Positions 38,641 through 48,234 are shown, counted from the first letter of the stretch. The stretch: 64,000 nucleotides of DNA from Phaeovibrio sulfidiphilus (GCF_014861485.1 NZ_JACZHT010000001.1:682001-746000); one strand, 5' to 3'. Program-made: numbers and translations. The notes: generated by a model not told the origin, from the sequence alone.

Positions 38641-39708
38641 CTAGCGGTTCTCGAACTCCGCAAGGGAGCGGGCCTGGTCCTCGGCGATCAGGGGATCGAT
38701 GATCTCGTCAAGGCCGGGGCCCGCCAGAACCTCCTCCAGGCGATGGAGGGTGAGGCCGATACGGTGATCGGTCACCCGGGCCTGGGGGAAGTTGTAGGTG
38801 CGGATCCGCTCCGAGCGGTCGCCCGAGCCCACCTGGACCCGGCGGGCCTCGGCCCGGGCGTCGTCGGCGACCGAGCGCGCGTGGTCGTACAGCTTGGCCC
38901 GGAGCATGCGCATGGCCTTGGCCCGGTTCTTGTGCTGGGACTTTTCCTCCTGGCACTGGACCACCACGCCCGAGGGGATGTGGGTGATGCGCACCGCACT
39001 GTCGGTGGTGTTGACGTGCTGGCCACCGGCGCCCTGGGAGCGGTAGGTGTCCACCCGCAGGTCTTTTTCCTCGATCTGGATATCGACCTCCTCGGCCTCC
39101 GGCAGGACGGCGACCGTGGCGGCGGAGGTGTGGATCCGGCCCCCGGCCTCGGTTTCCGGAACCCGCTGGACCCGGTGGACACCGGACTCGTACTTCAGGC
39201 GCGCATAGACGCCCTTGCCCGAGATGGAGGCGCTTGCCTCCTTCACGCCGCCGATATCCGTGTCGCTGGAGTCCATGACCTCGAAGCGCCAGCCGTGGGC
39301 CTGGGCGTAGCGCATGTACATCTTCAGAAGGTCTCCGGCGAACAGGGCGGCCTCGTCGCCGCCGGTTCCGGCCCGGACCTCCAGGATCACGCCCCGGTCG
39401 TCGGCCTCGTCCTTCGGCAGAAGCAAGAGGCGGACCGCCTGCTCCAGCTCGGGGATCTCGGCGTTCAGGCGCTCCATCTCCTCGCGGGCCAGGCCTGCCA
39501 TTTCCGGATCGGCCAGAAGGGCCTCGGTTTCGGCGCGGGCGTCGCGGGCGGCCTCCAGGGTGCGGACGGCCTCCACCACCGGGGACAGCTCGGACAGCTC
39601 CCGTGACAGGCGCACGAAGACATCCCCGGTCTGCTCGCCGCTGGCCAGAAGAGCGCTCACCTCGTCGTGACGCGCAACAATCCGCGACAGTTTTTCGTCC
39701 ATGCTCAC
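38641..39708 (-). CDS. prfA: Peptide chain release factor 1 (RF1)
   Basis: Reads UAA and UAG stop codons. It has 355 residues. The catalytic GGQ lies at 228-230 in [10 protein letters not shown]. The PxT stop-codon motif is PET at 184-186 in [10 protein letters not shown], where most RF1 proteins have PAT; both fit the PxT rule. The start is GTG at 39708, with AGGAG eight bases upstream; an ATG two codons later is less well spaced. Confidence 0.96.
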   Translation of the reverse strand: MSMDEKLSRIVARHDEVSALLASGEQTGDVFVRLSRELSELSPVVEAVRTLEAARDARAETEALLADPEMAGLAREEMERLNAEIPELEQAVRLLLLPKDEADDRGVILEVRAGTGGDEAALFAGDLLKMYMRYAQAHGWRFEVMDSSDTDIGGVKEASASISGKGVYARLKYESGVHRVQRVPETEAGGRIHTSAATVAVLPEAEEVDIQIEEKDLRVDTYRSQGAGGQHVNTTDSAVRITHIPSGVVVQCQEEKSQHKNRAKAMRMLRAKLYDHARSVADDARAEARRVQVGSGDRSERIRTYNFPQARVTDHRIGLTLHRLEEVLAGPGLDEIIDPLIAEDQARSLAEFENR

Positions 39709-40131
39709 GCTGTGGGCTCCTGTTCGTCCTGCCGGTTTCTCGGGGTCCGGAAAACCGGGGGTGTCGGTGGTCGGGGACCGGGCCGGACTGCCTGGGCAGC
39801 GGGGCCCCCCGGGGGTGTGGTCGGTCGGGCATCGGACCGGGCCGGGCCAGGAGGGCAGCGGCCGGGGAGTCCGGATCCCTGGGCCCGGAGCCCGCGGGCT
39901 CCGGTGTCCTGTCCGCCTGCCGGGGCCCGTGCGCGAGGCTTTGGGGCTGTGGGGCTGGCGTCGTGAGGGTCTGCAACCCCGGGGGGCAAGGGGCCGGGGC
40001 GGGCCGGTGTCCGGCCCCGGGCCTCGGTTCGGGGTTCGTCTGCGGGGCCCGGTCCGGGGATGGTCTCCGGCGGCAAGCCCCCTCAGGGGGCGGCGCTCCG
40101 GTCGGCCGCGGTCGCGGGCCCGGCGTGCGGG
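39709..40131 (-). other. GC-rich spacer between hisS and prfA
   Basis: 423 bp. Open frames exist on both strands, but their translations are Pro/Gly/Arg/Ala-rich without features. I see no gene, repeat or clear terminator. Confidence 0.45.
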
Positions 40132-41379
40132 CTAGCGGAAGCGGGCGAGGGTCTGCTCCAGGGCGTCCAGAGCCACAAGCTCCTGGTCGCCGGTGTCCAG
40201 ATCCCGCACCAGGACCGCGTTTTGCGCCAGCTCGTCGGGGCCCACCAGGATCGCGGCCCGGGCGTTGGCCTTGTTGGCGCGCTTGAGGCGCTTGGTCATG
40301 TTGCCCGAGTAGCCGGCATCCACTGCGAAATCAGCGCGGCGCAGGCGGTCCGCGAGGCGGGTGGCCTCGTCCACGGTGTCGCCGCTGACGGGGATCATGG
40401 CGAGCGGGCGGGGCAGGGGAGCGGCCTCCAGGCCACGCAGCATGGCCAGGCGCTCGACGCCCGCGGCCCAGCCGATGCCGGGGGTGGGCGGGCCGCCCAT
40501 CTGCTTGACGAGGCCGTCATAGCGTCCGCCCGCAAGGACCGTGCCCTGGGCGCCAAGCTGGGTTGTGACGAACTCGAACGCCGTGTGGGAGTAATAGTCC
40601 AGCCCGCGGACCAGCAGCGGATCCACCACATAGGGGATCTCCAGCAGGTCGAGCCCCCGGCGCACGCTCTCGAAAAAGGCGCGGCTGGTGTCGTTCAGGC
40701 TGTCCTGCAGGACCGGGGCGCCGGCCACGATCTCGCGGTCGCCCGGATCCTTGGAGTCCAGGATGCGCAGCGGGTTCCGGTGAAGCCGGTTGCGGCTGTC
40801 CTCGGACAGGCGGCTCTCGTGGTTCTGGAAATAGGCGATCAGGCGTTCCCGGTAGGCCGCGCGGCTTTCGGCGTCGCCCAGGGTGTTCAGGTGCAGCTCG
40901 GTGTGCTCCAGCAGGCCCAGGGCCTCCAGGAGGCGGGCGCCCATGGACAGCACCTCCACGTCACCCTCGGGGCCCTCGACGCCCAGAAGCTCGACGCCCA
41001 CCTGGTGGAACTGGCGCAGGCGGCCCTTCTGCGGGCGCTCGTGGCGGAACATGGGCCCGCGGTAGAACAGCTTCACGGGCACGGACTGGGCGAGGCCCTC
41101 GGAGATGAAGGCCCGGGCCACACCGGCGGTGCCCTCGGGACGCAGGGTCAGGGAGTCCCCGGACCGGTCCTCGAAGGTGTACATTTCCTTGGTCACGATG
41201 TCCGAGGTGTCGCCAAGGGTGCGGGCAAACACGTCCGTGAACTCGAAAATGGGCGTGATGATCTCGCCATAGCCGAAGCGGGCGGCCACGGCGCGGGCGG
41301 TGTCCTCGATGGCGCGGTGGGCGAAGGCTTCCGCGGGCAAACTGTCGTGCGTTCCCCGCACGCTCTGCAAAGCAGCCAT
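40132..41379 (-). CDS. hisS: Histidyl-tRNA synthetase HisS
   Basis: Charges tRNA-His. It has 415 residues. Class II motif 2 is FYRGPMFRHERPQKGRLRQFHQ, the histidine-binding motif is LVRGLDYYSHTAFE, and motif 3 is GIGWAAGVERLAM. The anticodon-binding domain forms the last 90 residues. The ATG at 41379 (MAALQSVRGTHD) matches the conserved start. It is the first gene of the hisS-prfA-alaS-prmC series on the minus strand. Confidence 0.97.
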   Translation of the reverse strand: MAALQSVRGTHDSLPAEAFAHRAIEDTARAVAARFGYGEIITPIFEFTDVFARTLGDTSDIVTKEMYTFEDRSGDSLTLRPEGTAGVARAFISEGLAQSVPVKLFYRGPMFRHERPQKGRLRQFHQVGVELLGVEGPEGDVEVLSMGARLLEALGLLEHTELHLNTLGDAESRAAYRERLIAYFQNHESRLSEDSRNRLHRNPLRILDSKDPGDREIVAGAPVLQDSLNDTSRAFFESVRRGLDLLEIPYVVDPLLVRGLDYYSHTAFEFVTTQLGAQGTVLAGGRYDGLVKQMGGPPTPGIGWAAGVERLAMLRGLEAAPLPRPLAMIPVSGDTVDEATRLADRLRRADFAVDAGYSGNMTKRLKRANKANARAAILVGPDELAQNAVLVRDLDTGDQELVALDALEQTLARFR

Positions 41380-41425
41380 TGTTCGTCCCCGATCTCGCGA
41401 TTGACGGATGGAAAAAGAGAGCCAC

Positions 41426-41454
41426 GACATATCACCCGGCCCCGGACTTGTCGA
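41426..41454 (-). promoter_or_regulatory. Probable hisS promoter
   Basis: Minus strand: TCGACA (41454-41449), 17-bp spacer, TATGTC (41431-41426), about 45 bases upstream of the hisS ATG. Confidence 0.45.
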
Positions 41455-41620
41455 GGGAAAGGGCCGGGGAACCGGCCCGTGTCCAGCGATGTCGCACGGG
41501 CGCGCCGGCCGGGGGTGGTGTCGGGAATGGGCGCGGGCGCGCTGTGGGGAGGGTGCCGGGACTGGCGGGTGTCGCGCCGGGGTGGGGCCGGGAGCACCCG
41601 CATCCGGCGGCCGGTCCCCG

Positions 41621-42205
41621 CTAGGGCGAACCCGGACCGGACACCGCGCCGTTCGCGGCCGGGGCGGAGTCTGCGGGGGCCTCGCGTGCCGCTCTCAGGG
41701 CGCGCTCCAGCTCCGCAAGCCAGATCTCCAGGCGCGAGTAGTGGGATCCGGGCAGCCAGGCCCCCTCCTGGGAGCGCGACACCATGCGCAGGCTCGACGA
41801 CGTGTCGGACTCCCGGAACACCTGAACACTGGCAAATTCGGGAATGCCCAGAATGGGGCTGCGGATGGCCACGTCCAGGCGTCCGCTGTCGGGGTGGTCG
41901 CGGAGCACGCGCAGGTGCGGCGTGGTCAGGACAATGCCCCGGATCATGTCGTACAGCTGGGCCGGAGGCACAGGGTACGGGCGCACGTCGATCTGGTTGC
42001 GGTCGCCGCGGCTGGACGGCAGGCCCGCATAGGCGCTGTACAGGTCATTGGAGGGCCGCCACCAGTCGTCGTCATCCAGAAGAGCCGGCGGCTCGTCGGT
42101 GTAGAGCGTGGCGGTGGGAAGGGGGGTTCCGGACCAGGTCGCGTAGCCGAAGGCCCCAAGGGCCAGAAGAGCCAGCGTCAGAAGGAAGCCGAGAAGCCGG
42201 TTCAT
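41621..42205 (-). CDS. DUF1499-domain protein, membrane anchored
   Basis: 194 residues. An N-terminal hydrophobic segment (about 4-24, LLGFLLTLALLALGAFGYA) is followed by a periplasmic domain. It ends RSQEGAWLPGSHYSRLEIWLAELERALR, which fits the DUF1499 pattern. Function unknown. The C-terminal 20 residues are Ala/Pro-rich. It lies 48 bp after the DUF882 gene on the same strand and may be co-transcribed with it. Confidence 0.75.
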   Translation of the reverse strand: MNRLLGFLLTLALLALGAFGYATWSGTPLPTATLYTDEPPALLDDDDWWRPSNDLYSAYAGLPSSRGDRNQIDVRPYPVPPAQLYDMIRGIVLTTPHLRVLRDHPDSGRLDVAIRSPILGIPEFASVQVFRESDTSSSLRMVSRSQEGAWLPGSHYSRLEIWLAELERALRAAREAPADSAPAANGAVSGPGSP

Positions 42206-42253
42206 AGCAGTCTGTTCTCCGGGACAGGCGGGAAAAAAGCGGTTCCGGTGCGT

Positions 42254-42850
42254 TTACCAGGAGCGGACCCTGCCCGTATCGATATGAACAAAGCCACTTT
42301 GGGGGTAAAACCCGACCCCGCCCCTCTGGAGCGAGCGGGCCGCATTGCGAACCGCCGCCAGGGACCGGTTCCGCAGGGAAATGTCGATGGCCATGCCGTC
42401 CATGTGGAGGCTGCGTTTCGCGACGCCCTTGCTTCGGGCGTTCAGCATGGCATTGGTGTGGGGCGAGCGGTATCCGCTGATGACCTGGAACGGCTCATGG
42501 GTCTCGAGATCCGTCCGAAGGGTATGCAGGAGGTCGAGAAGGGACGGGTCAATGGTGTGGATGTCGCCGGTCCGGTGATCGCGCAGCACGCGGTTGATGT
42601 CGTTCAGGGCCCCGGAAACGTAGGCTCCCTTTTCCCAGTAGACCCGCGAGAGGCGCTCGCCCGTGTGAAGATTCAGGAAGGACAGGGAGCGGTACTCGGG
42701 TTCGTCACGAAGGGGAATGGCCGGGGGCAGCGGCGCCGTCTTTTTCGCCGCGAACGCCGGGAAGGCGCTCAGTGTGACAAGACCGGCCGCCAGGGACGAA
42801 ACAAAGGCCCGGCGGCTTGGAGCCGGGGGGAAGTGACTGTCCGATGTCAT
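42254..42850 (-). CDS. Tat-exported DUF882 (YcbK-type, peptidase M15-like) protein
   Basis: 198 residues. The N-terminus has a twin-arginine signal, SRRAFVSSLAAGLVTLSAFPAFA. The mature part has the metallopeptidase-like pattern SLHMDGMAIDI and GFVHIDTG, with histidine and aspartate ligands as in D-Ala-D-Ala carboxypeptidases of the M15 fold. By family it acts in the periplasm, probably on peptidoglycan. The ATG at 42850 has AGGAGA upstream. A fair promoter lies ahead. Confidence 0.88.
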   Translation of the reverse strand: MTSDSHFPPAPSRRAFVSSLAAGLVTLSAFPAFAAKKTAPLPPAIPLRDEPEYRSLSFLNLHTGERLSRVYWEKGAYVSGALNDINRVLRDHRTGDIHTIDPSLLDLLHTLRTDLETHEPFQVISGYRSPHTNAMLNARSKGVAKRSLHMDGMAIDISLRNRSLAAVRNAARSLQRGGVGFYPQSGFVHIDTGRVRSW

Positions 42851-43201
42851 GATCTTCGGTCTCCTTTTTGGGGCAGCCCGGAAGAGGTGTTGCAAGGTAC
42901 TCTTATTACCGATTTTACGGTAAACGAACAAGGGTTAAATTTCTATCCAATTACAACCCTGTACACCGGTCTCTTGAGTCATTGCATTAATCTTTTGCGT
43001 TTGTCGGCCAATTTTCACCGCCAGAGCGCGAACTTTTCCACCAAAAAGCGACTGTGCGACCCGGGTGGAGCGGACAATTTTCCGCCCGAAGGGTGTGAAT
43101 CGGGACGGGCGGAGGGCGACTCGGGCGAAAAGGGCCCCGCAGAGGCGTTCCAACAGACGGGACGCGCCACGCAGGACCGGTCATGGGGTGGGAGGGGTGG
43201 G
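42851..43201. other. Spacer between gapR and the DUF882 gene
   Basis: 351 bp. The part from 42890 to 43050 is A/T-rich and carries the DUF882 promoter. Frames on the minus strand in this spacer have no recognisable product. Confidence 0.4.
42903..42931 (-). promoter_or_regulatory. Possible promoter of the DUF882 gene
   Basis: Minus strand: TTGTTC (42931-42926), 17-bp spacer, TAATAA (42908-42903). It sits in an A/T-rich stretch. The -35 element is weak. Confidence 0.45.
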
Positions 43202-43492
43202 TCAGACGCCCACCGCCGCACGGTACAGGTCCAGGAGTTCCTCTTCCTCGGCCAGCTCGTGGCGGTCTTTTTTGCGCAGGCTCACGATCTTGCGCATGAT
43301 CTTGACATCGAAGCCCGAGGACTTGGCCTCGGAGTAGACTTCCTTGATGTCCGTGGCGATGTTGGCCTTGTCTTCCTCAAGCCGCTCGATGCGCTCGATG
43401 AACGACCGCAACTGGTCGGCTGCCAGGCCCTCGAGATTCACCGTGGGGCTGGTTCTCGGGAGGTCGTCGTCGTCGGGAAGATCGTCGTTCAT
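43202..43492 (-). CDS. gapR: GapR nucleoid-associated protein (DUF2312)
   Basis: A 96-residue protein with a short acidic N-terminus ([12 protein letters not shown]) and a helical, charged core ([44 protein letters not shown]). That core matches DUF2312. In Caulobacter, the DUF2312 protein GapR binds overtwisted DNA ahead of polymerases and helps topoisomerases. It is nearly confined to alphaproteobacteria and is a useful taxonomic marker. I chose the ATG at 43492. Confidence 0.92.
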   Translation of the reverse strand: MNDDLPDDDDLPRTSPTVNLEGLAADQLRSFIERIERLEEDKANIATDIKEVYSEAKSSGFDVKIMRKIVSLRKKDRHELAEEEELLDLYRAAVGV

Positions 43493-43612
43493 GGGGCCCT
43501 CGTTTGTTCGTGCTCGCATCAGAAGCTGGGAAGCTAAAGGGTGCGGTCCGGGGACGCAAGGGGGTGTCGCATGAAAAATCCGCCCAGCCCCATTTTGAGG
43601 GGGTGACGGGCA

Positions 43613-43641
43613 CAAAAAAACGGCCTCCCGAAGGAGGCCGT
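43613..43641 (-). terminator. Rho-independent terminator of the porin gene
   Basis: Minus strand: perfect nine-base arms ACGGCCTCC / GGAGGCCGT around a TTCG loop (43641-43620), followed by seven Us. It lies 23 bases after the porin stop codon. Confidence 0.95.
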
Positions 43642-43664
43642 TTCACGTACCGATCCGGTTAGGA

Positions 43665-44795
43665 TCAGAACTCGAGGATCAGACCCGACAGGGCACCGAC
43701 GCCGGAGCGCTTGTCGTCGCGACCGAAGTTGCCGTCCGTCTCGGCGTAGAACACCTGGCCAACCGCCGTGATGCCGGGGCCGAGCTTGTAGGCGCCGCCA
43801 AGCTGGAACGCAAGCGCGTCACCGAAGTCGCTGTTGTTCTGGCTGTAGGTGAAGCTGGCAGCGTACGGGCCAACCTCATAGGACATACCGGCTTCCCAGA
43901 CGTCCGAGCGGAAAACGATGTTGTTGCCCGAGGGAACCCCGCCGTGCTCCCAAGCCTTGCCGCCCTTGCGCTCCTTGTCAGAAGCGGACGTACCCAGGTA
44001 CGAACCACCAATGGCGAAGTTTCCGTAGGTCAGCACGAGGCCGGAACGGTAGGCCCAGCGGTCAACACCGTCGAGGGTGGTGGCCACAGAGGCGTCCGCC
44101 ATGATGCCCCAGTCGCCAACGGCAGTGTCCAGGGCCAGGCCGGCCTGAACTTCGTTGGAGCCAGTGCGCTTTTCACGGACGCGCACGCCGTTGATGCCGC
44201 CAATCTCGCTGCGCGGAGCGAACGACACACCGGCGGACAGGCCGTACCAGGACGGGGTCACGTAGGTGGCGCGGGGGGAGTTGTCGTCAAGCGTGGTTTC
44301 CAAGCTGGGGACACGGGTGTCCGCGCCTGCCTCGGTGCCACCGGAGTACTTGCTCCACTCGACGATGTCCTGACCGGTGCGGCCCGTAACATTCGGGGCA
44401 CGAACGGCGAACTGGTCGAACACACCGTCACGCTCACCGGCGTACAGGGCACCGAAGTCACCGGAGATGTAGGCCCACTGCTCCTCGACGTTCTGCTGGC
44501 CGTCGTCCGTGTGGCCCTCGCCGATGAAGGAGATGAACGCGCCGACCGTCAGGCCGTTGTCCAGAACCGTGGAGCCCTGAACGTAAACGCGCACTTCGGT
44601 GTCGATACCGAAGCCGTCACGACCACCAGCCTTGCGGCCGTCGCTGTTGAGGCCCTTCGTCAGCGTCTTCACGCCGCCGAAGTACTCTTCCATGTAACCG
44701 CCAAGCTCGAGCTTGATTTTTTCTGCGGCGCTTGCGCTGCCGGCAGCAAGGCTGACACCTGCAATGGTGGTGGTCGCCAAAAGAAGTTTCTTCAT
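43665..44795 (-). CDS. General outer-membrane porin
   Basis: 376 residues with a signal peptide (MKKLLLATTTIAGVSLAAGSASA) and a beta-barrel rich in alternating strands. It ends in phenylalanine (SGLILEF), the outer-membrane assembly signal. It fits the gram-negative porin_4 family. The ATG at 44795 has AGAGGA upstream. Codon choice favours the C-ending codons GTC, AAC and ACC, typical of a highly expressed gene. A strong terminator follows and a long leader precedes it. Confidence 0.92.
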   Translation of the reverse strand: MKKLLLATTTIAGVSLAAGSASAAEKIKLELGGYMEEYFGGVKTLTKGLNSDGRKAGGRDGFGIDTEVRVYVQGSTVLDNGLTVGAFISFIGEGHTDDGQQNVEEQWAYISGDFGALYAGERDGVFDQFAVRAPNVTGRTGQDIVEWSKYSGGTEAGADTRVPSLETTLDDNSPRATYVTPSWYGLSAGVSFAPRSEIGGINGVRVREKRTGSNEVQAGLALDTAVGDWGIMADASVATTLDGVDRWAYRSGLVLTYGNFAIGGSYLGTSASDKERKGGKAWEHGGVPSGNNIVFRSDVWEAGMSYEVGPYAASFTYSQNNSDFGDALAFQLGGAYKLGPGITAVGQVFYAETDGNFGRDDKRSGVGALSGLILEF

Positions 44796-44891
44796 CCCGG
44801 AAAATCCTCTTACCAGAATTCTTAGACGTTGATAGCGGTTCGGTTCCGTCTTCCTTCCCATCCTGAAGCAGGACCCGATGCCTGTCTCAGA

Positions 44892-44920
44892 AGCTAGCGT
44901 TCCCGAACTCTTCCGGTCAA
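44892..44920 (-). promoter_or_regulatory. Possible porin promoter
   Basis: Minus strand: TTGACC (44920-44915), 17-bp spacer, CTAGCT (44897-44892). The leader would be about 90 bases. The -10 element is poor, so an activator or another promoter may be used. Confidence 0.4.
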
Positions 44921-45449
44921 CCGTGGAAGCAAACGCAAGTGTTGATTTTCAAACAGTGTTGCATAAAAAACACAAAAACGGCCCCTGGTCTCGCAGCATA
45001 GGTGCGGTTCTCCCGGCCAGCGCGCCCCGGTGGCGGGCCAGGGGACGCGAATTCGGTCCGGATAACCCTTGAAAATTCAGGAAAAAGTCGGCGCGCTGTT
45101 GTCAGGGAGGGAGAGTCCGGCAACGCGGAGCGAGTGCTTCGGATGGTTCCCGTATTTCGGGCGGTTTTTAGTCGAGTCCGGGGGTCTGGGCCGTCTGCGC
45201 GCCGGTATACCGAGAGTATAGGGGCCGGGTTTTTTTGGGTGAAGCCGGGCCGTGGGCGCGTTTTATACTACAGGGCCGGACTGATAGTTTTGCGGGGCTG
45301 GAGGGGGGCGGCCCCGCGCCCCTGTCAGGGGCTCCTGTGCCTGTGGCGGTCTCTTGAACCGGTTTCGGGGTCTGGCGGTGTCCGGGACGGTACAGGGTTA
45401 ACGACGAGCCCCGGGAGCGTGGTCCCGCCCGTTCCCGCAAATCCGGCGC
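44921..45449. other. Spacer upstream of the porin gene
   Basis: About 530 bp. 44921-44990 is A/T-rich. 45190-45290 contains several TATA-like hexamers (TATACC, TATAGG, TATACT), which could belong to a small RNA or an undetected promoter. A 156-codon frame on the plus strand from 45002 lacks recognisable features, and I do not call it a gene. Confidence 0.4.
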
Positions 45450-45532
45450 CGGCTTTGGACGGGGTCCTCTAAGGGAGTGGCCGGGGCGTGTGTCGGCTTT
45501 GGACGGGGTCCTCTAAGGGAGTGGCCGGGGCG
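45450..45532. repeat. 39-bp tandem duplication
   Basis: Two identical 39-base copies beginning CGGCTTTGGACGGGGTCCTC lie at 45450-45488 and 45494-45532, with a period of 44 bases. They end three bases before the ispE stop codon on the other strand. Identity implies a recent event. Confidence 0.9.
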
Positions 45533-45535
45533 GCA

Positions 45536-46444
45536 TCACCCTCGGTCGGACGAGGGCGCCTGATGCGCGGTGTCGGACAGGACCGGGCCCGGGGCGACCC
45601 ACCAGTCGGGCCGGGCGGCCTGGATCGCGCGGGCGGCGGCTTCGGCCTCCTCGCGCGTCTCATAGAGGCCGAAGCATGTGGCGCCGCTTCCGGACATGCG
45701 GGCCAGCCTGACGCCGGGAGTGAGCGCAAGGGCGTCCAGAACCTCTGAGACCGAGGGTTCTGCCTCGCGGGCGGGGGCTTCCAGGTCGTTGTGCCAGGCC
45801 TCCAGGTCCGAAAGGAAGCGCTCCGGTCCGGCCGTCGGATCCGGAGAGGCCAGCGGTGTCCGGTACCGTCCGGCAAGGCCCCTGAACACGGCGGCGGTCG
45901 ATACGGGGCGGCGCGGGTTGACCAGCACCATCCACAGCGGGGGCAGGGCGGGCAGGGGATCCAGATCCTCGCCGATGCCGCGCATCATCACCGCTTTCCC
46001 GGCCAGGCAGACCGGCACGTCCGCACCGAGCTCCAGGGCAAGGGCCATGAGGGCATCCGGGTTCAGCGTCAGATCCCACAGGCGGATCAGGGCGCGCAGG
46101 GTGGCCGCCGCGTCGGCCGACCCCCCGCCGATTCCCGACGCCACCGGAAGCCTCTTGATCAGGGTGAGCCGCACATCCGGCGCGCGCCCCACGTGGGTCG
46201 CCAGCGCCCGGGCCGCACGCAGCATGATGTTGTCGTTCTCGGCGGACAGGCCCTCGGCTCCGGGGCCAACCACATGAAGGGAGAGCCCGGCGCTGTCCGG
46301 CTCGGCCAGGACCGTGTCGTGGACGCCGCAGAAGACCACCAGGCTTTCCAGGAGGTGGTAGCCGTCGGGGCGCTTGCCCGTCACGTGAAGCGAGAGGTTG
46401 ATCTTGGCGCAGGCGGCTTCCGTGACGGCGGGGACAGGGGTCAT
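45536..46444 (-). CDS. ispE: 4-diphosphocytidyl-2-C-methyl-D-erythritol kinase IspE
   Basis: GHMP-family kinase of the MEP isoprenoid pathway, 302 residues. AKINLSLHVTGKRPDGYH at 13-30 and the ATP-binding PVASGIGGGSADAAA at 100-114 are diagnostic. The ATG at 46444 overlaps the stop codon of the upstream TPR gene by four bases, so they are co-translated. Confidence 0.95.
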   Translation of the reverse strand: MTPVPAVTEAACAKINLSLHVTGKRPDGYHLLESLVVFCGVHDTVLAEPDSAGLSLHVVGPGAEGLSAENDNIMLRAARALATHVGRAPDVRLTLIKRLPVASGIGGGSADAAATLRALIRLWDLTLNPDALMALALELGADVPVCLAGKAVMMRGIGEDLDPLPALPPLWMVLVNPRRPVSTAAVFRGLAGRYRTPLASPDPTAGPERFLSDLEAWHNDLEAPAREAEPSVSEVLDALALTPGVRLARMSGSGATCFGLYETREEAEAAARAIQAARPDWWVAPGPVLSDTAHQAPSSDRG

Positions 46445-48234
46445 GGCTCGGTGTGTCCGTTCAGTGTATTGCGTTCGGCGGGGGGAACCGGTTCGTTGCC
46501 CTGTTCCTGGCCCGGGTCTCGTGCGGGTTCCGAGGCCGGCTCCCCGGAGGGCGTCAGTCCCCACGCGATCTTGGCTCTCAGGGTCCGGGACAGGTCGTCG
46601 TCCGCGGACAGGGCGAGGGCCCGGTTCCACTGGAATACGGCTTCCCGGGTGCGCCCCACCATCCAGTATGCGTCGCCCAGGTGGTCGTTGATGGTCGGGT
46701 CGTTGGGCTGTTCCCGCACGGCCCACTCCAGAACCTTGACCGCCTGGTCGTATTCCCCCAGCCGGAAGTGGGCCCAGCCCAGGCTGTCGATGATGGCGCC
46801 ATCCTTGGGGCGCAGGGCAACGGCGCGCTCGATCAGGGTGCGGGCCTCCCGGAGGCGGACGCCCCGGTCCACCCACGAGTAGCCCAGGTAGTTCAGCACC
46901 AGGGGCTGGTCCGGCTTCAGCTCCAGCGCGTGGACGAAGTCGGCCTCGGCGGCCTCCCAGTGTCCCGTGCGCTCGAGGCAGACGCCGCGCCCGAAATAGA
47001 TGACCCAGTGCCGCTCCGAGGGCCTGCGGATCAGGCCGATCGCGTCCGTATAGGCCTTGGCGGATTCCTCGAACCGCCCCTCGACCCTCAGGGTGTCCGC
47101 CAGCTCAAGCCGCGGCAGCACCCGGCCCGGGTAGCGGGAAATGATCTTGCGAAGGGCCGTGACGGCGTCGTCCACCCTCTGGCGCTCCCGCAGGCTCTTG
47201 ACCTCCTCGAGGCCCGCGAGCAGGGCGAGGCTCTTTTCCGAGCGCCGGACTTTCCGGAAGAAGTCGTCGGCCTGCTCAAAGCGGCCCTGGTCCAGCAGCA
47301 GCTGCCCCATGAGCAGCTCGCTGAGAGGAAAGTCCGGCCGCAGGTAGAGCGCCATGCGATTGAAGAGCGACGCCCCCTGATAGTCGTCATAGGCCAGGAA
47401 CGAGGCGGCTCCATAGAAGAGCTCCGCAAGCCCCTCGCGGGCGTTCGACGCCGGAGTGGCGCGGGGCCCGTCGATGTCCCGCAGGGCGTTGTCCAGCAGC
47501 AGCGAATCGGGAAACCGCTCGGCATAGGCCCGGGCCAGATCCAGCGCCCGGGTCTTCTGCCCGTTGTGGGCCAGGAACCCGGCCGCAAGCTGGAGCCCCC
47601 GAAGCTGGAGCGGCTGGTCCGCCAGGGCAAGGAACCGGTCGTAGGAGCGCTGGGCGCCTTCCCGGTCGCCCATGGCCTCCTCGATCAGGGCCCGGTGCAG
47701 CTGGCCCAGAGCCTTGAAGGAGCCGTTGGTGTCCATCATCTCGAGGGTTGCGAAGGCCCCCTCGGGGTCGCCCTCCCCATAGCGGACCCAGGCCAGCGCA
47801 ATGGGCACGATGAAGGCATTGATTCCCTGGCGCGCCATGTGGCCCAGACGCCGCTCGGCCTGGCGCAGGTGCCCGTCGCGCACCGCGTCCGTGACCAGGA
47901 GAAGCTGGGCAAGGGAGGGCAGGGGCTCCAGGGCCTCCAGGCGGCGGGCATAGACCGCGGCCGAGGCCAGATCCCCGTCAATGGCAGCAAAGGTGAAGGT
48001 GCGGCGCAGAAGGAGCGTGTTGTCCGGATCGGCGGCCAGGGCTGCGGCATAGTAGACCGCGGCCTTTTCTATGTCGCCGTTGACCTCGGCATAGCGGGCA
48101 GTCAGGTACGCTCCCGCCGGAGAGGGGAGCCAGACCGCGTTGCGCTTCGCATACCAGGCGTGGAGCGCATGTCCTCCGATCACAAGAGCGGTGACCGCTA
48201 TTGCGCTTGCCAGCCAGAGCCGAAAGCCCCTCAT
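46441..48234 (-). CDS. Tetratricopeptide-repeat protein, membrane anchored
   Basis: 597 residues. One hydrophobic segment (about 5-25, LWLASAIAVTALVIGGHAL) anchors it, and the rest is a long array of TPR helices, probably periplasmic. The C-terminal repeats are clearest: LNYLGYSWVDRGVRLREARTLIERAVALRP and IIDSLGWAHFRLGEYDQAVKVLEWAV. This gene next to ispE is common in alphaproteobacteria; its function is unknown. I chose the ATG at 48234 because GGAG lies close upstream. Confidence 0.85.
   Translation of the reverse strand: MRGFRLWLASAIAVTALVIGGHALHAWYAKRNAVWLPSPAGAYLTARYAEVNGDIEKAAVYYAAALAADPDNTLLLRRTFTFAAIDGDLASAAVYARRLEALEPLPSLAQLLLVTDAVRDGHLRQAERRLGHMARQGINAFIVPIALAWVRYGEGDPEGAFATLEMMDTNGSFKALGQLHRALIEEAMGDREGAQRSYDRFLALADQPLQLRGLQLAAGFLAHNGQKTRALDLARAYAERFPDSLLLDNALRDIDGPRATPASNAREGLAELFYGAASFLAYDDYQGASLFNRMALYLRPDFPLSELLMGQLLLDQGRFEQADDFFRKVRRSEKSLALLAGLEEVKSLRERQRVDDAVTALRKIISRYPGRVLPRLELADTLRVEGRFEESAKAYTDAIGLIRRPSERHWVIYFGRGVCLERTGHWEAAEADFVHALELKPDQPLVLNYLGYSWVDRGVRLREARTLIERAVALRPKDGAIIDSLGWAHFRLGEYDQAVKVLEWAVREQPNDPTINDHLGDAYWMVGRTREAVFQWNRALALSADDDLSRTLRAKIAWGLTPSGEPASEPARDPGQEQGNEPVPPAERNTLNGHTEP

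Noticed and set aside
34614-38702. A 1362-codon plus-strand frame opposite prmC and alaS
   Set aside because: It is the mirror frame of two well-supported genes and its Gly/Ala/His-rich product resembles nothing.
39705-40076. A 123-codon minus-strand frame between hisS and prfA
   Set aside because: Pro/Gly/Arg low-complexity translation typical of GC-rich spacers, with no start signal.
45002-45472. A 156-codon plus-strand frame in the spacer upstream of the porin
   Set aside because: No domain, no convincing ribosome-binding site, unusual composition, and it ends in the tandem duplication.
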